Positions 8,156 through 17,290 are shown, numbered from the stretch's first letter. The stretch is 64,000 nt of DNA from Winogradskyella wandonensis (GCF_004346845.1 NZ_SMGI01000002.1:744001-808000); one strand, 5' to 3'. Numbers and translations: made by a program. The notes: generated by a model from the letters alone, not told the origin.

Positions 8156-9991
8156 ATGATAGAATTAGCAGGTATTATTATTCTCGGAATTTTAGCGCAA
8201 TGGGTGGCGTGGAAATTTAAAATACCAGCAATACTACCTTTAATCCTTATTGGTTTGTTGGTTGGCCCTATTGCTGCAGAATATTTAAGTGAAGACAAAA
8301 CAAAATGGATAGAGCCTATATGGAACGGCGAAAAAGGTCTGTTTCCAGGAGAAAGTTTATACTACTTTGTGTCTCTAGCAATTAGCATCATTCTTTTTGA
8401 AGGTGGACTCACCCTAAAGCGGAGCGAAATAAAAAATGTAGGGCCTGTTATTACAAAGCTTATAACAGTAGGTTCTGCAATTACTTTTTTTGGTGCGGGT
8501 ATTGTTGCGCACTATATATTTAATCTAACTTGGGAGCTTTCTTTTCTATTTTCTGCCTTAATCATTGTTACTGGCCCAACAGTAATTACACCGATACTAA
8601 GAAACATTCCATTAAAAAAAGACCTATCTGCGGTACTAAAATGGGAAGGCATACTAATTGACCCAATCGGAGCTTTGGTTGCAGTATTGGTTTTTGAATT
8701 TATAAGTGTCGAAGGTGATAGTGGCTTTACCAAAACAGCCTTTTTAGAGTTTGGAAAGATTATTTTATTTGGAACCACCTTTGGCTTCACCTTTGCTCAC
8801 GGTCTTGCATTTGCTATTAACAAAAAACTAATTCCACATTATTTACTTAATGTGGTTTCGCTTTCGGTTGTTCTATTGGTATTTGTGGAGTCAGAGATTT
8901 TTGCCCATGAGTCTGGGCTTTTGGCCGTTGTAGTAATGGGAATGGTTTTGGGGAACGGAAAGCTAGAAAATATAAAAGAGCTCCTTTATTTTAAAGAATC
9001 GTTGAGCGTGCTTTTAATTTCAATTTTATTCATACTACTAGCTGCTAATATTGATTATAAAGACTTAACACTACTCTACAACTGGAAAACTGTAGCTCTT
9101 TTTTTAATTGTTGTTTTAGTTATACGCCCGTTAGCTGTTTTTACAAGCACCTTTAATTCATCTTTAAAACTAAATGAACGGCTTTTTGTTAGTTGGGTAG
9201 GACCACGAGGAATTGTGGCTGCAGGTATAGCTTCCCTGTTTGGGAGTAAACTTATTAAGCAAGGTGTTGAAGGCGCAGAATACATCACGCCGCTTGTGTT
9301 TATGATTGTTTTAGGCACGGTACTATTAAATGCAACTACCGCAAGGCTTTTTGCTAAGATTGTTGGTGTGTTTTTGAAAAAATCAGAAGGTATATTAATC
9401 GTTGGTGCATCAAAGATTTCGCAGTTAATTGGACAATATTTAGAAGATAATGGTCGCCATGTTGTTTTAATTGATAGTAATCAGGCAAATATAGAAAACA
9501 CTAAAAATCTTGGTTTAGAAGCCATAGAAACCAATATTTATTCCAATACCTTAATGGATAATATTGAACTTAATGATGTTGGTTATCTATTAGCTTTAAC
9601 TGCCAGCCCAGATATTAACAAATATGCTATTACAAAATTTAGTAAACAATTTGGTGAAAACGGTTCATTTAGATTAATAAGCCCAGAGGAGAAGAAGTCA
9701 AAGTCTAAAAAGCCTAACGAGGTCTTATTTTCACCTTTTGGAGATTTCGATACACTGAATACTGTGAGTAGGCTTCATCCTAATATTCATGAGGTAGAAA
9801 TAAAAGATAAAGACCATTATAAGAAGGTGTTTCAGACCATGATGGACGACACAGAAATTATTCCATTATTTTTAAAGGATAACGACGGTGAGCTTCATGT
9901 CATTTCTTCTAACGAAGCGATTTTAGATAAGATTAAAGAAGGTTGGTTGTTAGCTTATTTAGGCAAACCAATCAATAAAGAAGATGAATAA
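8156..9991 (+). CDS. CPA-type Na+/H+ antiporter with C-terminal RCK-like domain
   Basis: This is a 611-residue membrane protein. Residues 1 to about 400 are a run of about 12 hydrophobic helices with the conserved LFEGGLTL and GPRGIVAAGIASLF segments of NhaP/CPA1 sodium:proton antiporters. Residues from about 404 begin ILIVGASKISQLIG, a glycine-rich nucleotide-binding start followed by VVLIDSNQANIENTKNLG, the layout of a TrkA-N/RCK domain, so transport may be gated by NAD(H) or a nucleotide. The role is pH and salt homeostasis in the inner membrane. It is a single gene divergent from the MBL hydrolase and ends at a strong terminator. Confidence 0.88.
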   Translation: MIELAGIIILGILAQWVAWKFKIPAILPLILIGLLVGPIAAEYLSEDKTKWIEPIWNGEKGLFPGESLYYFVSLAISIILFEGGLTLKRSEIKNVGPVITKLITVGSAITFFGAGIVAHYIFNLTWELSFLFSALIIVTGPTVITPILRNIPLKKDLSAVLKWEGILIDPIGALVAVLVFEFISVEGDSGFTKTAFLEFGKIILFGTTFGFTFAHGLAFAINKKLIPHYLLNVVSLSVVLLVFVESEIFAHESGLLAVVVMGMVLGNGKLENIKELLYFKESLSVLLISILFILLAANIDYKDLTLLYNWKTVALFLIVVLVIRPLAVFTSTFNSSLKLNERLFVSWVGPRGIVAAGIASLFGSKLIKQGVEGAEYITPLVFMIVLGTVLLNATTARLFAKIVGVFLKKSEGILIVGASKISQLIGQYLEDNGRHVVLIDSNQANIENTKNLGLEAIETNIYSNTLMDNIELNDVGYLLALTASPDINKYAITKFSKQFGENGSFRLISPEEKKSKSKKPNEVLFSPFGDFDTLNTVSRLHPNIHEVEIKDKDHYKKVFQTMMDDTEIIPLFLKDNDGELHVISSNEAILDKIKEGWLLAYLGKPINKEDE

Positions 9992-10016
9992 AAAAGCCCT
10001 CAATCGAGGGCTTTTT
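9991..10016. terminator. Bidirectional terminator
   Basis: An 11-bp stem of AAAAAGCCCTC and GAGGGCTTTTT with an AATC loop lies directly between the antiporter stop (plus) and the accC stop (minus), with A and T runs on either side. Confidence 0.9.
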
Positions 10017-10021
10017 TATAA

Positions 10022-11368
10022 TTAGTCATTTTCTGGCATTTTAAAATCCTCCATAAATTTTGTGGTATAATTACCAGCTAAATAATCTGGATGGTCCATC
10101 AACGCTCTGTGAAATGGTATCGTAGTTTTAATACCCTCGATTACAAACTCATCCAAAGCTCTTTTCATCTTATTGATAGCTTCTTCACGAGTTTGTGCCG
10201 TGGTAATTAATTTTGCAATCATAGAGTCGTAGTTAGGCGGAATACTATAACCAGCATAAACGTGCGTATCTAATCTAACACCATGGCCACCAGGAGCATG
10301 CAAAGTAGTTATCTTACCTGGAGACGGTCTAAAATCGTTATAAGGATCTTCGGCGTTTATTCTACATTCGATAGAATGTAGGTTTGGTTCATAATTCTTA
10401 CCAGAAATTGGTACACCAGCAGCAACTTTAATTTGCTCTCTGATTAAATCAAAGTCAATCACTTGCTCTGTAATAGGATGCTCCACCTGAATACGCGTAT
10501 TCATTTCCATAAAGTAGAAATTACGATGTTTATCTACTAAAAACTCGACAGTACCAGCGCCTTCATATTTAATAAACTCTGCGGCTTTTACAGCAGCATC
10601 TCCCATTTTCTTGCGTAACGCTTTGGTCATAAAAGGAGAGGGCACTTCTTCTGTTAATTTTTGATGACGGCGTTGTACAGAACAATCACGCTCTGAAAGA
10701 TGACAAGCTTTTCCTGTTGAATCTCCTACAATTTGAATTTCGATATGGCGAGGCTCTTCAATCAGCTTCTCCATATACATATCGTCATTTCCAAACGCAG
10801 CTTTAGATTCTTGTCTTGCAGAATCCCAAGCAGCTTTTAAATTTTCTGGCTTCCAAACGGCTCGCATTCCCTTTCCGCCACCGCCTGCAGTAGCTTTTAG
10901 CATAACAGGATAACCAACTTCTAAAGCAAGCTTTTCACACTCTTTAAAATCTGCAATGATTCCGTCGCTACCAGGTACACAGGGCACACCAGCTGCTTTC
11001 ATTGTAGCTTTTGCAGTAGCTTTATCTCCCATTTTAGCAATCATTTCTTCCGAAGCACCAATAAATTTAATACCATGTTCTTCGCAAATTTTAGAAAATT
11101 TTGCATTTTCAGAAAGGAAACCATAGCCAGGGTGAATGGCATCGGCATTGGTAATTTCTGCTGCGGCAATAATGTTTGCCATTTTTAAATACGACTCTGG
11201 GCTTGGTGCAGGACCAATACATACAGCTTCGTCAGCAAACTTTACTGGCAAACTGTCTGCATCTGCTGTTGAATAAACAGCAACAGTTTTGATGCCCATT
11301 TCTTTACAGGTTCTGATTACGCGCAGGGCTATTTCACCTCTGTTGGCAACTAATATTTTTTTAAACAT
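10022..11368 (-). CDS. accC: Acetyl-CoA carboxylase, biotin carboxylase subunit
   Basis: This is a 448-residue biotin carboxylase: it uses ATP and bicarbonate to carboxylate biotin on AccB, the first half of malonyl-CoA synthesis. Seen are the N-terminal [17 protein letters not shown], the ATP-grasp glycine loop GGGGKGMR, the catalytic [11 protein letters not shown] and the C-terminal biotin-carboxylase domain. Length matches AccC (about 449). It follows accB by 82 bases in the order fabH-accB-accC. Confidence 0.97.
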   Translation of the reverse strand: MFKKILVANRGEIALRVIRTCKEMGIKTVAVYSTADADSLPVKFADEAVCIGPAPSPESYLKMANIIAAAEITNADAIHPGYGFLSENAKFSKICEEHGIKFIGASEEMIAKMGDKATAKATMKAAGVPCVPGSDGIIADFKECEKLALEVGYPVMLKATAGGGGKGMRAVWKPENLKAAWDSARQESKAAFGNDDMYMEKLIEEPRHIEIQIVGDSTGKACHLSERDCSVQRRHQKLTEEVPSPFMTKALRKKMGDAAVKAAEFIKYEGAGTVEFLVDKHRNFYFMEMNTRIQVEHPITEQVIDFDLIREQIKVAAGVPISGKNYEPNLHSIECRINAEDPYNDFRPSPGKITTLHAPGGHGVRLDTHVYAGYSIPPNYDSMIAKLITTAQTREEAINKMKRALDEFVIEGIKTTIPFHRALMDHPDYLAGNYTTKFMEDFKMPEND

Positions 11369-11450
11369 AAATTCTTCAAATTTTCAATATTCAAAAACCA
11401 AAAACTACATAATCTTATTAGAGTTTGGGAATTGAAAATTGGGATTTATA

Positions 11451-11936
11451 TTATGATGGGTCAACCAAGAACAAAGGTTGGTCAAATTCTACAGGAGAAG
11501 CATCGTCTACTAATACTTTAACGATTTTACCTGAAATTTCAGATTCAATTTCGTTAAACAGTTTCATAGCTTCGATAACACAAAGCACGTCTCCTTCTTT
11601 AACATCCGTTCCTACCTCTACAAACACAGGCTTGTCAGGTGAAGGTTTACGGTAGAATGTACCTATTATTGGAGATTTTATAGTTACATATTTTGAATCA
11701 TCTGATGCAGGTGCCGCAGCTGAAGAGGGAGCGGCTTCAGTTGTTGCTTGAGCAACAGGCGCTGGAGCAGCTTGCTGCATTACAGGAGCTGCTTGTACAG
11801 GCATTTGTTGAAGGATTGTTGTTTCTTCAGAACCAGTTTTAATGGTAATTTTAACATCATCCATTTCTAACTTAACTTCGCTTGCGCCAGATTTAGCCAC
11901 AAATTTGATTAAGTTTTGAATTTCCTTTAAATCCAT
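11451..11936 (-). CDS. accB: Acetyl-CoA carboxylase, biotin carboxyl carrier protein
   Basis: This 161-residue carrier holds the biotin that shuttles carboxyl groups between AccC and the carboxyltransferase. The biotinyl lysine is K125 in the EAMKLFN motif. The C-terminal half is the biotinyl domain and is joined to an N-terminal helix by an Ala/Pro/Gln-rich flexible linker (about 45-80). It lies between fabH and accC on the same strand. Confidence 0.96.
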   Translation of the reverse strand: MDLKEIQNLIKFVAKSGASEVKLEMDDVKITIKTGSEETTILQQMPVQAAPVMQQAAPAPVAQATTEAAPSSAAAPASDDSKYVTIKSPIIGTFYRKPSPDKPVFVEVGTDVKEGDVLCVIEAMKLFNEIESEISGKIVKVLVDDASPVEFDQPLFLVDPS

Positions 11937-11966
11937 AATATTCAGTTGTTATAATTAGTTAGTTTT

Positions 11967-12962
11967 TTATGAGTTATAGGCCCATTTAAAATAAATAGAA
12001 CCCCATGTAAATCCTCCACCAAAGGCAGCGAATATAATTGTATCTCCTTTTTTTAACTGTTTTTCGTAATCCCACAGCAAAAGCGGAAGCGTTGCAGAAG
12101 TCGTATTACCGTACTTCTGTATATTCATCATTACTTTTTCGTCTTCAAGATTAATTCTGTTGGCCGTAGCATCGATGATTCTTTTATTAGCTTGGTGTGC
12201 AGCTAACCACTGAACATCGTCATTAGTAAGATTATTTCTTTTTAGGATACGTTCTGCAACATCAGCCATATTAAAGACAGCGTTTTTAAATACTGTTTTT
12301 CCATCCTGAAAAACGTAATGCGAACCCTCAGCAAATGTGTCTGCATTAATTGGATAAGAAGAACCGCCACGCTGTGCTCTTAAAAATTCTCGTCCTTCAC
12401 CATTACTTCGTAATAACTCATCCTGTAGACCAAGACCTTCTTCATTAGGCTCGAATAACACTGCGCCAGCGCCATCACCAAAAATGATGCATGTTGCTCT
12501 GTCTTTGTAATTTATAAAAGACGAATTTTTATCTGCTCCTATTAAAAGTATCTTTTTGTAGCGCCCACTCTCGATATATGCGGATGCGGTTGACATCCCA
12601 AATAAAAAGCTAGAGCATGCTGCCTCTAAATCGTAAGAAAACGCATTAACAGCGCCTATCTGAGTCGCTGTATAAGCTGCTGTGGACGCAGCCTTCATGT
12701 CTGGAGTGGCAGTAGCTACAATAACTAAATCGATGTCTTCTGGGTTTATGCCCGATTTTTCGATAAGATTTTCTGCTGCTTTTATAGCTAAGAATGAAGA
12801 ACCTTTACCTTCTTCTTTTAAAATACGTCTTTCTTTAATTCCTGTTCGTGTAGTAATCCATTCGTCGTTAGTATCTACCATTGTTTCAAGAACTTTGTTA
12901 GATAAAACGAAATCAGGAAGATAGCCTCCTACAGCTGTTATAGCCGCTGTGATTTTACTCAT
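11967..12962 (-). CDS. fabH: Beta-ketoacyl-ACP synthase III
   Basis: This is a 331-residue KAS III, which condenses acetyl- or branched acyl-CoA with malonyl-ACP to start fatty acid synthesis. The catalytic triad is visible: C116 (LEAACSSF), H256 (AAHQAN) and N286 (GNTTSA). It lies just upstream of accB-accC, so chain initiation and malonyl-CoA supply form one block. The gene comes after rpmF but is separated from it by a terminator. Confidence 0.95.
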   Translation of the reverse strand: MSKITAAITAVGGYLPDFVLSNKVLETMVDTNDEWITTRTGIKERRILKEEGKGSSFLAIKAAENLIEKSGINPEDIDLVIVATATPDMKAASTAAYTATQIGAVNAFSYDLEAACSSFLFGMSTASAYIESGRYKKILLIGADKNSSFINYKDRATCIIFGDGAGAVLFEPNEEGLGLQDELLRSNGEGREFLRAQRGGSSYPINADTFAEGSHYVFQDGKTVFKNAVFNMADVAERILKRNNLTNDDVQWLAAHQANKRIIDATANRINLEDEKVMMNIQKYGNTTSATLPLLLWDYEKQLKKGDTIIFAAFGGGFTWGSIYFKWAYNS

Positions 12963-13097
12963 TATTAGCGTTTAGATTAATTAAAAATATCGAAAAATGA
13001 TTAAAATGCGATTAATTTTAACCATTTTCAGCACTTTTTGGCAAATAATTATGCAAATAAAATGGTTTTTACTCGATTTGGAGCATTAAAACAAAAA

Positions 13098-13120
13098 AAA
13101 CGCCCAAACATTGGGCGTTT
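13098..13120 (-). terminator. Terminator after rpmF
   Basis: AAACGCCCAA and TTGGGCGTTT form a 10-bp stem with a three-base loop, followed on the minus strand by eight T. It lies just downstream of rpmF and separates it from fabH, although some read-through is possible. Confidence 0.85.
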
Positions 13121-13141
13121 TATTATATGCGTGCATAATAC

Positions 13142-13345
13142 TTATGCTAAATTTTCTTCTTCAGCAGAGTTATCTATTAGAACTTGGCCTCTGTAGTAAA
13201 GCTTTCCTTCGTGCCAGTGAGCTCTGTGGTATAAGTGTGGCTCACCAGTTGTAGGGCAAGTTGCTATTTGAGGAACAGTTGCTTTATAGTGTGTTCTTCT
13301 TTTGTCTCTTCTTGTTCTAGATATTTTACGTTTTGGATGTGCCAT
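13142..13345 (-). CDS. rpmF: 50S ribosomal protein L32
   Basis: This is a 67-residue L32 of the large ribosomal subunit. It opens with the typical [20 protein letters not shown] and continues with [12 protein letters not shown]. It follows the DUF177 gene by eight bases, the usual yceD-rpmF pairing. The C-terminal tail is acidic (AEEENLA). Confidence 0.97.
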   Translation of the reverse strand: MAHPKRKISRTRRDKRRTHYKATVPQIATCPTTGEPHLYHRAHWHEGKLYYRGQVLIDNSAEEENLA

Positions 13346-13353
13346 TGTAAATG

Positions 13354-13887
13354 TTATTTATCCGTTAATAGTTTTTTTAATGTATCCCAACGAGGATCTG
13401 TTTCCTCTATGTTATCTTCTTTTGTTTTGTTTTCTTTAGGGCTTAACTCTTCAAGTTTAGTTAGTATATCTGATTTTAATGTACCGTCTTCAATTCCTGG
13501 ATGTACTTTCTTTGCTGGTAGAGCTAAAACGATAAGCTCATAAATATACTGTGCAACGTTAATTTGATACTCTCCATGAGGCACTATTAAAATTTCCTCA
13601 TTATCATCATTATAGTCTTCGCCAAACTTAACAACAAGTTTAAATGAGTCTTCGACATGTAAATCGAAAGGCTCGTTAGTGACGTCGCAATTTACATTTA
13701 CTATGCCGGTGGCAGTAAAAGTTAATTCTAATAATGTTGTTTTCTTTTCGAAAAGCAAATCAACATTAAGATTGGCGGCGTTGAACTCGTTATAATCAAA
13801 CTCTAAAAAGAACGTATTATCAATTTGATAATCAAAATGATGTTTTCCTACTTTTAGCCCTACAAATGGTATTGTATACGCTTTCAT
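13354..13887 (-). CDS. DUF177 (YceD-family) protein
   Basis: The protein has 177 residues from the ATG at 13887 ([12 protein letters not shown]). An in-frame ATG exists at 13962, but a good -7 box (13919-13926) lies inside that extension, so the shorter start is preferred; 13896 and 13908 are also possible. The family is known to be linked to rpmF and, in some bacteria and plastids, to 23S rRNA accumulation. The protein is acidic towards its C-terminus ([13 protein letters not shown]). It forms an operon with rpmF. Confidence 0.85.
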   Translation of the reverse strand: MKAYTIPFVGLKVGKHHFDYQIDNTFFLEFDYNEFNAANLNVDLLFEKKTTLLELTFTATGIVNVNCDVTNEPFDLHVEDSFKLVVKFGEDYNDDNEEILIVPHGEYQINVAQYIYELIVLALPAKKVHPGIEDGTLKSDILTKLEELSPKENKTKEDNIEETDPRWDTLKKLLTDK

Positions 13888-13918
13888 TGCTTTCATTATC
13901 ACATTCATTTTGAGCGTG

Positions 13919-13926
13919 CAAATATA
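13919..13926 (-). promoter_or_regulatory. -7 box for the DUF177-rpmF operon
   Basis: TATATTTG on the minus strand fits TAnnTTTG exactly and lies 31 bases upstream of the chosen DUF177 start. No clear -33 element was found at the right distance. Confidence 0.55.
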
Positions 13927-13975
13927 ATACTTTTTTCTATATAGAAGCCTAGATATCAACAAAAAATGTTAATAT

Positions 13976-15016
13976 CTACCTACTCATCTTTTTTAGTGGA
14001 TTTTTTGAATAAAAGGTGTAGTCCTTTCGGCGTCTATAAATCTCTATTGCCATAAATACAGCACGTTTAAAAGAGCTTTCATCTGCCTTGCCCTTTCCGG
14101 CAATTTCATAGGCCGTACCATGATCAGGTGACGTTCGCACTTTGTTGAGTCCAGCTGTAAAATTAACACCGGTACCAAAGGTGATAGTTTTAAATGGAAT
14201 TAAACCTTGATCGTGGTAAGAGGCAATTACGGCATTAAAATTTAGATAACTATTAGAACCAAAGAAACTGTCTGCCGAATATGGTCCGTAGACTAAATGC
14301 CCTTCATTTCTTAGATTTTCTATTGCAGGTTTTAACACTGTGTCATCTTCGTTACCTATAACTCCGTTATCGCCAGCGTGCGGATTTATAGCTAATACGG
14401 CAATTTTTGGCTTACTAATGGCAAAATCCTGTTTTAAAGAGTGAGAGACTGTTGCAATTTTTTGTCTTATTAAGTCCTCGTTTATGTGATTTGCCACATC
14501 CTTTACCGGAACGTGGTCAGTGAGTAAGCCAACTCTAAGATGCTCGGAAATCATAAACATAAGACTATCGCCATCAAGCTCTTGCTCTAAGTAGTTGGTG
14601 TGTCCAGGAAAATTAAACTTTTCTGATTGAATATTACTTTTGTTTATTGGTGCCGTAACGAGTACATCAACCAGATCTTCTTTTAGTGCAGAAACTGCCG
14701 CTTCTAGAGATTTTATAGCATATTCTCCTATTTGCTTATCTTCTTGACCAAACTGAATATTAACAGGTTCTTTCCAAACATTAAGAACATTAACTTTTCC
14801 ATTACTAATTTTATCTAACGAATTAATTTCATGAAAATTAATCTTACTAGAAAAATGCTTTCTGTAGAAGTTAAGTATTTTAGATGAAGCAAAAATAATA
14901 GGAGTACACAACTCTAAAGACCGTGGGTCTTCGAATGTTTTCAGTATTATTTCTGGACCTATACCATTTAAATCGCCAATAGATATTCCAACTTTAATCA
15001 TTTCGTCTTTTTTCAT
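13976..15016 (-). CDS. pdxA: 4-hydroxythreonine-4-phosphate dehydrogenase
   Basis: This is a 346-residue PdxA, which oxidises 4-phosphohydroxy-L-threonine in the DXP-dependent pathway to pyridoxal 5'-phosphate. Seen are VGISIGDLNGIGPE at the start, the metal/substrate region FPGHTNYLE, AINPHAGDNGVIGNED, and SYHDQGLIPFK near the C-terminus. It is divergent from ribE with a 91-base gap to the ribE start. The enzyme is a cytoplasmic homodimer in the known family. Confidence 0.95.
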   Translation of the reverse strand: MKKDEMIKVGISIGDLNGIGPEIILKTFEDPRSLELCTPIIFASSKILNFYRKHFSSKINFHEINSLDKISNGKVNVLNVWKEPVNIQFGQEDKQIGEYAIKSLEAAVSALKEDLVDVLVTAPINKSNIQSEKFNFPGHTNYLEQELDGDSLMFMISEHLRVGLLTDHVPVKDVANHINEDLIRQKIATVSHSLKQDFAISKPKIAVLAINPHAGDNGVIGNEDDTVLKPAIENLRNEGHLVYGPYSADSFFGSNSYLNFNAVIASYHDQGLIPFKTITFGTGVNFTAGLNKVRTSPDHGTAYEIAGKGKADESSFKRAVFMAIEIYRRRKDYTFYSKNPLKKMSR

Positions 15017-15044
15017 TATATCTAAATTTTATTAGGACAATTTT

Positions 15045-15077
15045 TTGAAACTGCCTTCTTTTTTGTCCTTAACTTTG
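15045..15077 (+). promoter_or_regulatory. Promoter of ribE
   Basis: TTG at 15045-15047 and TAACTTTG at 15070-15077 are spaced by 22 bases and match the Bacteroidota -33/-7 pattern. The -7 box lies 30 bases before the ribE ATG at 15108. Confidence 0.65.
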
Positions 15078-15107
15078 CGTTACAAATTTAACCATTTAAA
15101 TAGAACT

Positions 15108-15698
15108 ATGTTTACAGGTATCATCGAAGATTTAGGGAATGTAAAACAGCTAGAAACAGAAAAAGGGAACTTACATATCACTGTAGAAAGTAATATGACT
15201 TCCGAATTAAAAGTTGACCAATCTGTTGCACATAATGGTGTTTGTTTAACTGTAGTTTCTATTAATAATAACACTTACGTTGTAACTGCGATAAAAGAGA
15301 CCTTAGATAAAACAAATATTGGGACCCTAAAAGTAGGAGACGTTGTTAACTTAGAACGCGCCATGAAGCTTGGCGATAGATTAGATGGGCACATTGTACA
15401 AGGTCATGTGGACCAAACCGCAATTTGCACTAATGTAAGTGAGGAAAACGGAAGCTGGTCTTATACGTTTAAATATGATAAAGCGTTAAGTAATATTACG
15501 ATAGAAAAAGGGTCTATTACTGTAAATGGCGTGAGCTTAACGGTTGTCGATTCAGGTATTGATTACTTTTCTGTTGCGATAATACCCTACACTTATGAGC
15601 ACACAACGTTTAAAAATTTACAAAAAGGCGATATTGTAAACTTAGAATTTGATGTTATTGGAAAATACGTAAAACGCCTAAATGAATTAAGGTCTTAG
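15108..15698 (+). CDS. ribE: Riboflavin synthase, alpha chain
   Basis: The enzyme has 196 residues starting MFTGIIEDLG, the conserved first residues of the family. A longer frame from 15045 overlaps the promoter and was rejected. The enzyme dismutates two 6,7-dimethyl-8-ribityllumazines to riboflavin. Two lumazine-binding repeats are visible: residues 1 to about 95 with NGVCLTVV, and from about 97 with GHIVQGHVDQ and NGVSLTVVDS. Its stop codon overlaps the stop of the convergent small gene by two bases, with no terminator between them. Confidence 0.95.
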   Translation: MFTGIIEDLGNVKQLETEKGNLHITVESNMTSELKVDQSVAHNGVCLTVVSINNNTYVVTAIKETLDKTNIGTLKVGDVVNLERAMKLGDRLDGHIVQGHVDQTAICTNVSEENGSWSYTFKYDKALSNITIEKGSITVNGVSLTVVDSGIDYFSVAIIPYTYEHTTFKNLQKGDIVNLEFDVIGKYVKRLNELRS

Positions 15699-15922
15699 AA
15701 CTGGCGTTGTTGCTTTCTTATAAAATAAACACCTAGCACCAAAGCTGCGAAAAAGAGGACGTAGATATAATGGTCTATTGCAAAACCTGGTGGAGGCGGA
15801 GGACCGCCACCACATCCTGAAGGTGTACTACAACAAGGAGCACATGGATTTCCCGAAGGACATCCGGCGCAAGGCCCTTGAATAAACAGGATAAGACTAT
15901 AGATTATTGAGGCAATCTTCAT
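15695..15922 (-). CDS. Small Cys/Pro-rich protein with signal peptide and C-terminal membrane anchor
   Basis: This 75-residue protein is built of three parts: a signal peptide (1 to about 20), a loop rich in Cys, Pro and Gly (CAGCPSGNPCAPCC with eight Cys in about 22 residues, then GGGPPPPPGF), and a C-terminal helix followed by a basic tail (FIRKQQRQF). The PPGFAID-helix-basic tail resembles the short sorting-tail proteins common in Flavobacteriia. A full -33/-7 promoter (15944-15973) lies just upstream, which supports real expression. The function is unknown; a surface or periplasmic metal- or redox-linked role is only a guess. Confidence 0.75.
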   Translation of the reverse strand: MKIASIIYSLILFIQGPCAGCPSGNPCAPCCSTPSGCGGGPPPPPGFAIDHYIYVLFFAALVLGVYFIRKQQRQF

Positions 15923-15943
15923 ATTTTGTATTAATAGCTAACG

Positions 15944-15973
15944 CAAATGTATAAAAAAAAGTATGCCAACAAA
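15944..15973 (-). promoter_or_regulatory. Promoter of the Cys-rich small gene
   Basis: On the minus strand TTTG (15973-15970), an 18-base spacer and TACATTTG (15951-15944) fit the Bacteroidota consensus in full. The box ends 21 bases before the ATG. Confidence 0.7.
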
Positions 15974-16141
15974 ATTTAAAACACTAAAAACCACCTTTTA
16001 AACGTAAAAAAGTCCGATAAAAAGCATATTTTTATTGAAAAATATTGTTTTTGTATTCTTTTTCTTACTTATTGTTTTTTTCTAATTTTATTTACCACTA
16101 AAATATCATTATATGCTATCTGTAGCTTTACCAAACCAAAA

Positions 16142-16179
16142 AGCTATTAACATTAATAATTACTAAATTGTTAATAGCT
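16142..16179. repeat. Perfect 10-bp inverted repeat in a 300-base intergenic region
   Basis: AGCTATTAAC at 16142-16151 and GTTAATAGCT at 16170-16179 are exact inverted copies with an 18-base loop. It lies in the gene-free stretch 15952-16190 and has no T run, so it is not an obvious terminator. The rest of that stretch is AT-rich and shows nothing else that can be supported. Confidence 0.6.
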
Positions 16180-16190
16180 AACAACATAAA

Positions 16191-16222
16191 AAAACCTGCT
16201 TCTAAATATAGAAACAGGTTTT
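16191..16222 (-). terminator. Terminator of the tRNA transcript
   Basis: On the minus strand AACCTGTTTCTA pairs with TAGAAGCAGGTT (one G-T pair) around a short loop and is followed by seven T. It starts 8 bases after the tRNA 3' end. Confidence 0.8.
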
Positions 16223-16229
16223 GTTTTTG

Positions 16230-16303
16230 TGGTCCCACCTGGGCTCGAACCAGGGACTTTCTGATTATGAGTCAGATACTCTAACCAACTGAGTTATAGG
16301 ACC
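16230..16303 (-). tRNA. tRNA with anticodon CAT (elongator Met most likely)
   Basis: The cloverleaf can be drawn by hand: acceptor GGTCCTA pairs with TGGGACC (one G-T), D stem ACTC/GAGT, anticodon stem TCTGA/TCAGA with loop CTCATAA, and T arm containing GGTTCGAGCCC. Discriminator base is A and CCA is not encoded. Position 1 pairs with 72 and the anticodon stem lacks the three G-C pairs of an initiator, so it is not tRNA-fMet. A lysidine-type tRNA-Ile2 also carries CAT and cannot be fully excluded. Confidence 0.93.
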
Positions 16304-16388
16304 TGATAAAATATATCATACTCTTCGTTAAGAAAGAGTGTGCAATATTACTATATATTTTAATACTCTACAAGAAATTTAATTCAAT

Positions 16389-16793
16389 TTAATCTTTGAT
16401 ATCTTGGCACAACTCAATAAGAACGCCGTTTGTAGATTTTGGATGTAAAAAGGCAATCAATTTATTATCCGCTCCCTTCTTTGGTTTTTCATGTATCATT
16501 CTAAAACCCTCTTTAGTTAAGCGCTCTATTTCAGCTTCAATATTATCTACTGCAAACGCGATATGATGGATACCTTCACCCTTTTTTTCAATAAACTTAG
16601 TAATTGGACTATCTTCAGAAGTGCCTTGTAATAATTCAATCTTATTTGGTCCGCACTTAAAGAAAGATGTTAATACGTTTTCACTTTTTACTTCTTCAAT
16701 TTTATAATGTTCTTCTCCAAAAAGTGAGGCAAACAAGCTATTAGAATGCTCTAAATCTTTAACTGCGATGCCTATATGTTCTATTTTTTTCAT
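16389..16793 (-). CDS. mce: Methylmalonyl-CoA epimerase
   Basis: This is a 134-residue VOC-superfamily epimerase, which interconverts (R)- and (S)-methylmalonyl-CoA in propionate/branched-chain catabolism and succinyl-CoA metabolism. Family features are IEHIGIAVKDL (metal ligand H6), KIELLQGTSEDSPI, GEGIHHIAFAVDN with a second His, and NGVLIELCQ with the Glu ligand near the end. It is a single gene divergent from rbfA. Confidence 0.9.
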   Translation of the reverse strand: MKKIEHIGIAVKDLEHSNSLFASLFGEEHYKIEEVKSENVLTSFFKCGPNKIELLQGTSEDSPITKFIEKKGEGIHHIAFAVDNIEAEIERLTKEGFRMIHEKPKKGADNKLIAFLHPKSTNGVLIELCQDIKD

Positions 16794-16885
16794 ATTGTAA
16801 AAATTTATTTTTCAAAGAACGTAAAATTTAAAATCATAAAATATGATTTTTATCTGTAAAGCCCTTCTAATGTTTAAATATCTAC

Positions 16886-16893
16886 TATTTTTG
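16886..16893 (+). promoter_or_regulatory. -7 box of rbfA, four bases from the start codon
   Basis: TATTTTTG matches TAnnTTTG and ends only four bases before the rbfA ATG, which predicts a transcript starting at or next to the start codon (leaderless). A -33 element is not obvious. Confidence 0.5.
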
Positions 16894-16897
16894 CAGC

Positions 16898-17290
16898 ATG
16901 GAAACACAAAGACAGAAAAAAATAGCAGGAATCATTCAACAAGATTTAGTTGATATTCTACAACGCGCGGCATCTGATGGAGGACTACGAGGTGTTATAA
17001 TTTCTGTATCTAAGGTAAGTGTAACCACCGATTTGTCTATTGCTAAGGTTTACCTTAGTATTTTCCCAAATAAAGAAGCGCAAGAACTACTAAAGGGCAT
17101 TCGTTCTAATACGCCCTTAATACGTCACGAATTAGCACAGCGCACAAGACATCAGTTACGTCGTATGCCAACTTTAGAGTTTTTTATTGATGACTCTTTG
17201 GAGTATATCGACAATATCGAAAAATCGCTTAAAGGCGAAGAAGACCCTATAAAAGACGAAGATTTATTAGGGCGAAGAAAAAAATCTTAA
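16898..17290 (+). CDS. rbfA: Ribosome-binding factor A
   Basis: This 130-residue RbfA is a late 30S assembly factor that binds near the 16S rRNA 5' domain and helps cold adaptation. It opens METQRQKKIAGIIQQDLVDI and carries the KH-like core (SVTTDLSIAKVYLSIFP, then ELAQRTRHQLRRMPTLEFFID). The start is fixed by the conserved opening, although the promoter box is almost touching it. The acidic/basic tail is usual for Flavobacteriia. A LolC/E-type permease gene follows 64 bases later. Confidence 0.95.
   Translation: METQRQKKIAGIIQQDLVDILQRAASDGGLRGVIISVSKVSVTTDLSIAKVYLSIFPNKEAQELLKGIRSNTPLIRHELAQRTRHQLRRMPTLEFFIDDSLEYIDNIEKSLKGEEDPIKDEDLLGRRKKS

Noticed and set aside
16230..16303. Initiator tRNA
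   Set aside because: Position 1 pairs with 72 and the anticodon stem lacks the three G-C pairs of fMet tRNA.
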